DNA of 64,000 nt, taken from the NCBI RefSeq assembly GCF_947387555.1, contig NZ_CANDNZ010000004.1, positions 62,001 through 126,000 on the forward strand, written 5' to 3'. Shown here piece by piece: positions 18,392-24,304 of this stretch; the stretch's first letter is position 1; each line of letters begins with the position of its first letter. The translations under genes were made by a program, and so were the position numbers. This DNA comes from Thalassomonas sp. RHCl1 (GTDB lineage: Bacteria; Pseudomonadota; Gammaproteobacteria; Enterobacterales; Alteromonadaceae). A model generated the notes under the pieces. The model made no database searches. It saw nothing but the letters and a program-made list of their open reading frames with translations, and was not told the DNA's origin.

Positions 18392-19052
18392 TTGCGACTT
18401 TGATTGTTGCTGTTACGGCTTTACTTGCAGGATAACAGCGGTGTTTTAATCGAAAATATTGAGGTAAATGCTCTCCTTTGTTGAATGGGTAGCACTCTAA
18501 ATAAAGACCATTAAACTGGCTAAATCAACAGTAAAAGGGTCTTTATTTATAATTAATTTGAGATGGATTTCTCATGAGATATCATTGCTTGAACAAGCTA
18601 ACGTACGAAACATAAATTTACTTGTTTATCATAAGCATAAGAAAAAAAATCTGGCTAACAACTATATCGTTGCTATTAAAATGTTCATTACATTTTTCTT
18701 AAAAACTAACGCAACACTCATCGGCTATTTTTATCATATTTATTGTCTATATCTGCAGCGCTAGTCCGACAATTTTGCCGGGCACGAAACTGTTTATTTT
18801 CATAACCATAGAACCTCAAGATTTACTAACAGTTTTGGACACCTAAAAATTTATATGCTGCTGACAAACCATATGCAACACATGCAATAAGGAAGTCACC
18901 TTTGTTTTTTAGTTTTCTGCTGAAATGGACATAGTAAGCGCATAAAAGTGCTAAATGAATCGCAATAACTCCTGATAATCATAACAACCAAACAATTAAA
19001 ATTTCATTTAAATAAAGGTAAAAACCATGTTAACATGCTTTCGCAACACAAA
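18392..19052. other. AT-rich intergenic DNA
   Basis: About 660 bp between the symE-like leader and the promoter of the small peptide gene. It is clearly AT-richer than the flanks. One 68-codon frame at 18558-18764 lacks a ribosome-binding site and protein-like composition and was not called. Nothing else was recognised. Confidence 0.5.
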
Positions 19053-19086
19053 TTGCATACAATATAAAGTATAAGGAAATGTAATA

Positions 19087-19293
19087 ATGAAATCTAAATT
19101 AAAGCTTTTCGCGCTTGTTTCTACTATGACTTCAGCTTTTGTTTTTAGCACGGCGTCTCAGGCTAATTATAGTTGTTGGGTAGATGGCTGGTATGCTAGC
19201 TGTATCGAAGGCGGCACACCTGAGAGCTTTTGCAAAAGAATTGCTGATGACCTGAGAGAAGAAGAGTGTCGCGGTACTGGCGGCCGTAATTAA
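19087..19293 (+). CDS. Small secreted Cys-containing peptide
   Basis: 68-residue precursor with a clear signal peptide: basic MKSKLKLF, a hydrophobic core, and a likely cleavage after STASQA at residue 26. The mature part of about 42 residues has four cysteines (in YSCW, ASCIE, SFCKR and EECRG) that could form two disulfides. AAGGAAATGTAATA precedes the ATG, and a good terminator hairpin follows the stop, so this is a self-contained transcription unit. Family not recognised; a bacteriocin, toxin or structural peptide are all possible. It lies just outside the integron cassettes and on the opposite strand. Confidence 0.7.
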   Translation: MKSKLKLFALVSTMTSAFVFSTASQANYSCWVDGWYASCIEGGTPESFCKRIADDLREEECRGTGGRN

Positions 19294-19314
19294 TTGCTCG
19301 GCAATATTTGGTTT

Positions 19315-19351
19315 CTGCCAAAGTCCCCTTAAAGGTTCTTTGGCAGCTTTT
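19315..19351 (+). terminator. Rho-independent terminator after the small peptide gene
   Basis: Perfect nine-base arms CTGCCAAAG and CTTTGGCAG, followed by CTTTTG, 20 bp after the peptide stop codon. Confidence 0.8.
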
Positions 19352-19484
19352 GTACCTCGAACCACCATATCAAGTGCTGAGAAAGGCTGTAAAAACGGCG
19401 GACAGCCAAAAAGCTATTTATAGCGATTAAATGTATATTCTTACTCTATCGCATAGCGGCTTGACCATTCCTCGGACAGGTTTT

Positions 19485-19491
19485 GTTATGT
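19485..19491 (-). other. Possible remnant of an attC R'' box (distal cassette end)
   Basis: On the minus strand ACATAAC lies just after the stop of the small membrane-protein gene, in the position and form of an attC R'' box (compare the intact one at 22731-22737). The matching half further left was not found, so this end of the array looks eroded. Confidence 0.3.
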
Positions 19492-19497
19492 ATAAAT

Positions 19498-19752
19498 CTA
19501 CTCAACTACATCTTTTAAATAAAAAGACCTTTCAATTATAACTGCTTCATCTTCTGTAAAGTCAGTTTTCGTGAATAGCCTTTTGAAGCTTAATAGTAGA
19601 AAAGTTATTGCCAATAGCGCAAAGAAAAAAGACTCTAAATCCATGGCATATAGATTGGTACAATAATGCCAACCTCTACAATAAGAACCTCCCAAAAAAG
19701 AGATAGCAGACAAGATAATGGCCGCCAATAAATAAATGCATGTTAATCTCAA
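19498..19752 (-). CDS. Small membrane protein, distal integron cassette gene
   Basis: About 84 residues with two hydrophobic helices (near residues 3-22 and 38-57) joined by a loop with two cysteines, and a charged C-terminal tail. I favour the TTG at 19752, which has AAGGTG eight bases upstream; a TTG at 19773 would place the start inside the attC-like R' box. It is oriented like the other cassettes, away from intI. Function unknown, and the reading frame is supported only by composition and context. Confidence 0.5.
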   Translation of the reverse strand: MRLTCIYLLAAIILSAISFLGGSYCRGWHYCTNLYAMDLESFFFALLAITFLLLSFKRLFTKTDFTEDEAVIIERSFYLKDVVE

Positions 19753-19767
19753 TTTGAATACACCTTG

Positions 19768-19856
19768 TACCAAGGCCTGTGTATGAAGGTATCAATAAAA
19801 GTTTCGACGCGCAGCAGTATTTATGAAAATCCCTGCATGACACTCTTGTTGTATGA
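19768..19856 (-). other. Degenerate attC site
   Basis: Minus strand reads TCATACAAC-AAG at 19856-19845, then a diverged middle, and CACAGGCC-TTGGTAC at 19781-19768. The last block matches the AGGCC-TGT / TTGGTA ends of the intact attC sites, but the G before TT is mutated. It marks a cassette boundary between the NTF2-like gene and the small membrane-protein gene. Confidence 0.45.
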
Positions 19857-19860
19857 GTAT

Positions 19861-20220
19861 TTAGCTGCGAGATGCATCTTTAAGCCGAACATGGATATGT
19901 TGAATTTTTCCAGCATGAATTACAACATCCTCCAAGCCTGAATACTCTATACGCTCACCAGCTTGAGTTTCACCTTCAAAGTCAAAATCGAAATGGATAA
20001 TGCCAGGTTTTACTTCCTCGACACTTTTAACTTTCCATTGGAGTTGTTTATAAGAGCCATGATGCACTCGTTGCATGGCCATAATATCGTTGACTCCAAG
20101 AAACAATTCATGTTTCGCGGAATAGAATGTCGAGTGCTCACAAAACATTTTTGTTATCTCATCAAAATCGCTTTCATTTGATAATTTAAAGTAGCGGATT
20201 GCAATATCCAAAGGTTTCAT
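19861..20220 (-). CDS. NTF2/SnoaL-like protein, integron cassette gene
   Basis: 119-residue single-domain protein of the nuclear transport factor 2/SnoaL-like cone fold. The N-terminal RYFKLSNESDFDEITKMF and FSAKHELFLGVNDIMAMQ-type pattern, followed by strands WKVKSVEEV and IIHFDFDFEG, fit the fold. The ATG at 20220 has GGGGTAACC just upstream. Members include isomerases, hydrolases and ligand-binding proteins, so no activity is proposed. The stop lies four bases before a degenerate attC, a normal cassette arrangement. Confidence 0.7.
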   Translation of the reverse strand: MKPLDIAIRYFKLSNESDFDEITKMFCEHSTFYSAKHELFLGVNDIMAMQRVHHGSYKQLQWKVKSVEEVKPGIIHFDFDFEGETQAGERIEYSGLEDVVIHAGKIQHIHVRLKDASRS

Positions 20221-20334
20221 GGTTACCCCAAATTTTATTAATAGTTATATTTGTTTGATATATTCCCATAACGGAAATGGCTAAAAAGCTAATGACTAGC
20301 GCTAGATATCTCATAGAAGCATAGTACCGTAATA

Positions 20335-20397
20335 TACGGACTTTAAAAACTCGGGCTTCGCCTACCCTTTTATAATCCGTACTTTGCCTTGTTATGA
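20335..20397 (-). other. Degenerate attC site
   Basis: Minus strand begins with TCATAAC-AAGGC (R''-like, 20397-20386). It continues with imperfect arms TACGGATTATAAAA and TTTTTAAAGTCCGTA around an inner GGG...CCC hairpin. This is the attC stem-with-bulges form, but the closing GTTRRRY box is missing. It lies 68 bp after the stop of the membrane-protein gene. Confidence 0.45.
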
Positions 20398-20465
20398 GTG
20401 ATTAGTGCCCAAATTGCCAGTAGCTTTTAGTCTGATTAATGTCCGACTTTGTTGATTAAAATGGA

Positions 20466-21002
20466 TTATCTCTCCCTTCTGACAGAGAACCCCATAACCA
20501 GCTTCAATAGAAAAATCGATGGCAACCATGCCAATAATGGCGGAGCAGGAAAAACCACATAGAAAATGACTAAGCCAATCAAAATGACCGATGCAGCATT
20601 AATTTCTTGTTGCTTCAATGTCTCGGTATAATTTACGAATAGCCCGGCAACAATTGTGAATGCTAACAGGCCGAAGCAATACCATGCATGCCCTACGGCT
20701 AAAACCAATAAACCAATATGAATGAAATGCTCAAACAAAAACATCACTCTTTTCTTCGGTTTATTTTTGTACCACTGCTGACTGGATTTTGTAAAGTTTC
20801 CTATGGCTCCTGCAATGATATCGAAAGCCATAAGCATAAATAAAATTGACTGCCAAAGAGCGATATCGGTTAACTCAGCTGAGTTGTAATAGCCGATTAG
20901 CGCGAGCAATACCGTAGTTACACTAAATATTGTCAATTTATCTTTTTGTGTCGGTGTTTCGCCTAAAAACTCTCTTGAAAATGCTGATAAGAAGTTAGCC
21001 AT
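20466..21002 (-). CDS. Multi-TM membrane protein, integron cassette gene
   Basis: 178-residue hydrophobic protein with about five transmembrane segments: TIFSVTTVLLALIGYY, LFMLMAFDIIAGAIG, FIHIGLLVLAVGHAW, LAFTIVAGLFV and a C-terminal pair. Not recognised as a named family. It is transcribed divergently from a TetR-type regulator, with a near-perfect palindrome in the 137-bp gap, so it is probably repressed by that regulator. TetR-controlled small membrane proteins are often exporters or detoxification factors, but nothing here proves it. Confidence 0.7.
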   Translation of the reverse strand: MANFLSAFSREFLGETPTQKDKLTIFSVTTVLLALIGYYNSAELTDIALWQSILFMLMAFDIIAGAIGNFTKSSQQWYKNKPKKRVMFLFEHFIHIGLLVLAVGHAWYCFGLLAFTIVAGLFVNYTETLKQQEINAASVILIGLVIFYVVFPAPPLLAWLPSIFLLKLVMGFSVRRER

Positions 21003-21040
21003 CTGGTCCGCCTTGTCGTGAATAGTTGCTGAATCTTATT

Positions 21041-21056
21041 TCGACCAACTGGTCGA
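21041..21056. promoter_or_regulatory. Palindrome TCGACCA-AC-TGGTCGA, likely TetR-family operator
   Basis: Seven-base perfect arms with a two-base spacer, between the divergent tetR-type gene and membrane-protein gene. Size and position are typical of TetR-family operators. It is 39 bp upstream of the membrane-protein ATG. Confidence 0.65.
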
Positions 21057-21139
21057 TATAAATATTCTAGACATCCCGATTAAGATGTGTCAATCTTTTT
21101 CGTACACTCGGTCTAAATAAAAGAAAAAAGATAGTTACC

Positions 21140-21622
21140 ATGCCTAAAATTGTTAATCACGAAGCATATCGAGAAGACTTAGTCAGTCGGGCGGCAAGCT
21201 ATTTTGCTGAATATGGCTATACCGCTACCAGCATGAGGAAAATTGGAGATCATCTAGGTGTGTCAAAAAGTGCGCTGTACCACTACTTTCCCAACAAGGA
21301 GTCTTTATTTCTCGCTTGCACAGAATTCATGATGACGAGGGCGGAGTCTGATTTTTCTATTCCTGGCGATGATCCTGTTGAAAGCAAAATTGAAAAACTA
21401 ACAGAAATTATGAGACGTGATTTCGGCTCTGAAATATCCATAATGGTTGATTACATGCGCGGAAAAAACAAAGCGGAAATAGCAAACGACAAAGCGATGA
21501 AAATTGCCCTTGAGGTTTATGAAAGAAGTGTCTCGGCTATTGTAGGCAAAGAAGAAACCCAAGCCACGCTCGCGAAGATATTGGGTACACTGTTTCTGGA
21601 ATATATGCGAGGGGAAATCTAG
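21140..21622 (+). CDS. TetR-family transcriptional regulator, cassette gene in reverse orientation
   Basis: 160-residue repressor. The N-terminal helix-turn-helix is clear: AASYFAEYGYTATSMRKIGD, then HLGVSKSALYHYFPNKESLF. The C-terminal ligand-binding part is shorter than usual, as full-length TetR regulators have around 190-210 residues. Cassette genes normally read away from attI; this one reads towards it, with its divergent partner in the normal orientation, which suggests they were captured as a regulator-target pair. The palindrome at 21041-21056 is its probable operator. Confidence 0.85.
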   Translation: MPKIVNHEAYREDLVSRAASYFAEYGYTATSMRKIGDHLGVSKSALYHYFPNKESLFLACTEFMMTRAESDFSIPGDDPVESKIEKLTEIMRRDFGSEISIMVDYMRGKNKAEIANDKAMKIALEVYERSVSAIVGKEETQATLAKILGTLFLEYMRGEI

Positions 21623-21705
21623 GCCTGCGTAAATCGCCCACGGCATAAAAGGACACTATTTGGGAAGGGAGTGGCTCTTATAGCCGAGAGCGACTTAGTG
21701 AGTCA

Positions 21706-21767
21706 TACCAACGCCTAAATCATGGGAGCCGTAAGCTTCCCATGAATCTAGTTGTTTTGTGTTAACT
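21706..21767 (-). other. attC site, partly degenerate
   Basis: Minus strand: a TTAAC-containing R''-like box at 21767-21761, then imperfect arms CTAGATTCATGGGA and TCCCATGATTTAG around a short loop, then GC-GTTGGTA (21714-21706). The TTTAGGC before the final box matches the two intact sites. The R'' box no longer matches the GTCTAAC expected from the cassette start at 22667, so this site is probably inactive or rearranged. Confidence 0.6.
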
Positions 21768-21785
21768 GCTGAATTCGCGTTGCTT

Positions 21786-22175
21786 CTATAGTTCTTGCAT
21801 CAGCTGAATATAATTTCCGCACGTATCGTCAAGCACGGCAATCATGACGTTTCCTGCTTCCCTGGGGGGTATCGAAAACTCTACCCCCAGATTGGAGAGT
21901 CTCTCATACTCTTTTTCGATGTCATCAACAGCAAAGGAGGTCCATGGAATACCGGCCTCTTTCAGGGACTGTTGGTACAACCTTGCAGGTTCAAAAGCCA
22001 TAGGCTCTAGTAAAAGCTCTACTCCAGATTGCTCTTCGGGGGATACTACCGTTAACCACTTGTACTCTCCCAGGGGGACATCTTTTTTCTTGATAAAGCC
22101 TAATACTTGCGTGTAAAAATCTAACGCTTTTTCTTGATCCTCAACAGGAACACTCGTGACGTATATTTTGATCAT
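21786..22175 (-). CDS. VOC-family protein, second gene of a two-gene cassette
   Basis: 129-residue glyoxalase/bleomycin-resistance-fold protein: an opening IKIYVTSVPVEDQEKALDFY, a central VELLLEP strand, and a closing VLDDTCGNYIQLMQ. Metal-ligand positions are suggestive but not diagnostic. It follows an AraC-type gene by about 60 bp with no attC between them, so both appear to share one cassette. This gene pair is commonly seen together in bacteria, which supports a regulator-effector relation. Substrate unknown. Confidence 0.82.
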   Translation of the reverse strand: MIKIYVTSVPVEDQEKALDFYTQVLGFIKKKDVPLGEYKWLTVVSPEEQSGVELLLEPMAFEPARLYQQSLKEAGIPWTSFAVDDIEKEYERLSNLGVEFSIPPREAGNVMIAVLDDTCGNYIQLMQEL

Positions 22176-22238
22176 ATCTTCAAAACTCTCTACTAAACTC
22201 AGAACGCTTTAAGAATAGTCAGGATCAGATCGGAATAC

Positions 22239-22643
22239 TTATTCTAGATTGCTGTTATGGAGGCGCCGATACTCTCTTGGAGTATAACCCGTACACTTTT
22301 TAAAGACTGATGAGAAGGTTGGCACACTTTCATAACCAATATCAAAGCAAACCTGAGTGACAGATAAACCTTTTCTTATCAGGGTCTTGGCCTTTGAGAT
22401 ACGTAAATCTCTTAAATAGGCTCTGGGTGTTAAACCGTACACGCGCTGAAACACTCTGACGTAATGAAATCGAGACATAAATGCCGCTTTAGCCAGATCA
22501 TTTAGCTCTACCCTTTCAGAATAGAATTTCTCCATGAAAGCCTTTGATTGCCTTACTTGTACATACTGCTCTGGTCGTAATGAATTATCGCTATATATAC
22601 GATCCAGCTCACTCTCAAAATATGTTTTTGATTTTTTAGACAT
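22239..22643 (-). CDS. AraC-type DNA-binding protein, first gene of a two-gene cassette
   Basis: 134-residue protein consisting of an AraC/XylS double helix-turn-helix domain with a short N-terminal extension and no ligand-binding domain. Diagnostic segments are LNDLAKAAFMSRFHYVRVFQ, then GLTPRAYLRDLRISKAKTLI and VCFDIGYESVPTFSSVFKKC with GYTPREYRR. It begins 18 bp inside the cassette, whose left edge is GTTAGAC at 22667. It probably regulates the VOC gene that follows it. Confidence 0.85.
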   Translation of the reverse strand: MSKKSKTYFESELDRIYSDNSLRPEQYVQVRQSKAFMEKFYSERVELNDLAKAAFMSRFHYVRVFQRVYGLTPRAYLRDLRISKAKTLIRKGLSVTQVCFDIGYESVPTFSSVFKKCTGYTPREYRRLHNSNLE

Positions 22644-22660
22644 AGAGTTTCATCAGGAAT

Positions 22661-22737
22661 GTCTAACGCCCTAAACACCGGGCGATTTGTAGTTGCGAAG
22701 CAACGGAAAATAGCTTCGAGTAATTTGCTTGTTATGT
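22661..22737 (-). other. attC recombination site (intact)
   Basis: 77-bp integron attC on the minus strand. The R'' box ACATAAC (22737-22731) overlaps the stop codon of the preceding gene, and the R' box GTTAGAC (22667-22661) fits GTTRRRY. The interior folds on itself with a GCTTCGAG-type inner stem (TTGCTTCGCAAC). The R'' box is the exact reverse complement of GTTATGT at the start of its own cassette (23033-23027), as integron cassettes require. Confidence 0.85.
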
Positions 22738-23010
22738 GTTACTTGATTGGCCACTTTTTTCTCTTAACGACTTATATGCTAAAAGTAACAACATAGGTAA
22801 TGCCGTGAAATCAATGAAAAGTATTAACCAAAGATACTGCTTAATTTCAGATTCACCGATAGTAAAACTGCCCGATAACACAAATACTAAAGTAACAATA
22901 GGTACTGCCGATGGGCCTCCCTTTCGAATATTACGCCTGATAAACAATACCCAGTTTAGTGCCCCTATCAAGAAGCCCACCAAAACTATAACAATTCCGG
23001 CAATTTGCAA
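22732..23010 (-). CDS. Small membrane protein, integron cassette gene
   Basis: 92-residue protein with three hydrophobic helices: AGIVIVLVGFLIGALNWVLF, VPIVTLVFVLSGSF and LILFIDFTALPMLLLLAY. The loop IRRNIRKGGPSAVP between the first two is positively charged, so it should be cytoplasmic. The start is a TTG at 23010 with GAGGGA six bases upstream, within 25 bp of the cassette edge. The stop codon lies inside the attC R'' box. Family not recognised. Confidence 0.7.
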   Translation of the reverse strand: MQIAGIVIVLVGFLIGALNWVLFIRRNIRKGGPSAVPIVTLVFVLSGSFTIGESEIKQYLWLILFIDFTALPMLLLLAYKSLREKSGQSSNT

Positions 23011-23026
23011 TTCAATCCCTCATGAC

Positions 23027-23107
23027 ACATAACACAGGCCTAAACGGCGAGCAACTTGTTGCTAGTCCAGCGCACAAAGTGCGCGATGTTTGAAGCCCTT
23101 GTTAAGT
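23027..23107 (-). other. attC recombination site (intact)
   Basis: 81-bp attC of the first cassette. Minus strand: R'' ACTTAAC (23107-23101), arms GGGCTTCAAAC and GTTTAGGCC with unpaired bases, inner hairpins GCGCAC...GTGCGC and GCAACAAGTTGC, then R' GTTATGT (23033-23027). The R'' box is the exact reverse complement of GTTAAGT at the cassette start (23391-23385). Confidence 0.87.
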
Positions 23108-23110
23108 ACC

Positions 23111-23362
23111 TTAAACCAGTTCCAATCTAACACTTTGCCACTCGGCCCAACAATTTTCAGGATCTATATCAGCATACCCTCTTTCTTGGGCTACTTTCTC
23201 AGCAACATCAAATGGCATAGCCATACATTGCGAGGAGTCCCTTATACCTATAGCTTCTTGCTCTGTTAAAGGAGACCCCTTTTTTTCTTCAGCATTTAGT
23301 AAAACCGCGACCAAAGCGGGGACATGAACTAACTTTAAATTTTCTTCATTTTGTGAGGTCAA
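23111..23362 (-). CDS. Hypothetical protein, first integron cassette gene
   Basis: 83-residue soluble protein with the segments LVHVPALVAVLLNAEEKKG, PLTEQEAIGIRD and YADIDPENCWAEWQ. It reminds me of small conserved proteins scattered in marine gammaproteobacteria, but no function is known to me. The start is a TTG at 23362, since an in-frame stop lies just upstream and no ATG is available early in the frame; no clear ribosome-binding site is visible. The gene sits between attI and an intact attC, the newest position in the array. Confidence 0.65.
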   Translation of the reverse strand: MTSQNEENLKLVHVPALVAVLLNAEEKKGSPLTEQEAIGIRDSSQCMAMPFDVAEKVAQERGYADIDPENCWAEWQSVRLELV

Positions 23363-23384
23363 AATATAAACTCATTTTCTTGGT

Positions 23385-23399
23385 ACTTAACAGCTTAAC
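23385..23399 (-). other. Candidate attI site / cassette 1 boundary
   Basis: On the minus strand two direct GTTRRRY boxes, GTTAAGC (23399-23393) and GTTAAGT (23391-23385), lie 215-230 bp upstream of the broken intI and immediately before the first cassette. The inner one is the crossover box shared with cassette 1. This is where attI should be in an integron whose intI faces away from the array. Confidence 0.7.
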
Positions 23400-23614
23400 A
23401 GTCGGCAAAAACCGTATTTAAACACTGTTTTTTCCCGTCTATAAATAATTTAACAAATTGTAAAATATACATTTACCTATATGATATCAAGCCATTGGTG
23501 TTATTTCGAAAATTAAAGAAATAAGGAAAATACCTTTTTTTCCGTCTAATAAAGCCATCAATTAAAGAACACCTATACGGTATAAAAACACAGCCCCCCA
23601 AAAGGACAGTATCA

Positions 23615-24251
23615 ATGTCCCAATCTCCATTCTTAGCCTATATCAATGAATTTATGATCACCCGCAGATATGCCAAAAGAACCATAGAAACGTACCTTTA
23701 CTGGGTGAAGAAATATATCCTTTTTCATAACAAAAAGCATCCTTCAGCTTTAGGTGAGCATGATGTTGGGCATTTTTTAACTTACCTGTCAGCACAAAAC
23801 AATGTTGCTCCAGGCACTCAAGCAATAGCCCTGAATCTGGATTTCAATAAATCATCACAACAAGCAAAGCTACCTAGGGTACTTACACAGGAAGAAATAA
23901 CAGCCTTATTGAATGCGGTAGCAGCACAATATTCTTTACAGGCTCAACTCATATATGGCAGTGGTTAATGGAAACAGTAAGAATGCGAATTCAAGATATA
24001 GATTTTGATTATCTATGCCTGTTGATATGGCCTGGTAAAGGCAATAAGCACCGCAGGGTCACCTTAGCCAAAGAGCTGGTTGAAGCGCTAAAGCACCAAA
24101 TAAGCAGCTGCAAAAAGTATTACAACGTGGCTGTGACATTCGTACTGTGCAAGAACAGTTGGGTCATATCGATGTGCGTACCACTCAAATTTATGCCCAT
24201 GTCATCCAGGCCGGGGCCAATGGGGTGCGCAGCCCTTTAAGTGATTTATAA
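23615..24251 (+). pseudogene. intI: Broken integron integrase (intI)
   Basis: Tyrosine recombinase of the integron-integrase type, disrupted. The N-terminal part (23615-23968) reads FLAYINEFMITRRYAKRTIE and HDVGHFLTYL and has lost a block after GTQAIALN. At 23965-23970 a small deletion removes the catalytic Arg of the GSGLR box and shifts the frame into a stop. The frame resumes at METVRMRIQDIDFDYL (23968 on) and the domain is then cut after EALKHQ. A third piece in another frame, [20 protein letters not shown] to SPLSDL (ending 24251), is the IntI C-terminus with the LGH and Y-AHV tyrosine box. The HxxR box and patch regions are missing. It cannot be active. Confidence 0.88.
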
Positions 24252-24255
24252 ACAA

Positions 24256-24288
24256 AAAGGCCGGCATTTATCTAATGCCGGCCTTACA
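24256..24288 (-). terminator. Rho-independent terminator of the S9 peptidase gene
   Basis: Perfect nine-base arms GGCCGGCAT and ATGCCGGCC with a seven-base loop. On the minus strand they are followed by TTTTTG. It sits 17 bp past the peptidase stop and separates it from the integrase remnant. Confidence 0.85.
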
Positions 24289-24304
24289 CAAAAAACTTAA
24301 CTAT

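Noticed and set aside
18558-18764. 68-codon frame in the AT-rich accessory region
   Set aside because: No ribosome-binding site and a composition expected from AT-rich non-coding DNA.
19053-19062. TTGCATACAA, one mismatch from the hydroxyproline-locus palindrome
   Set aside because: Imperfect, single, and in front of an unrelated peptide gene in AT-rich sequence; expected by chance.
20220-20310. 42-codon frame with a hydrophobic start, overlapping the NTF2-like gene start on the minus strand
   Set aside because: No ribosome-binding site and overlaps a better supported start; could be chance in AT-rich DNA.
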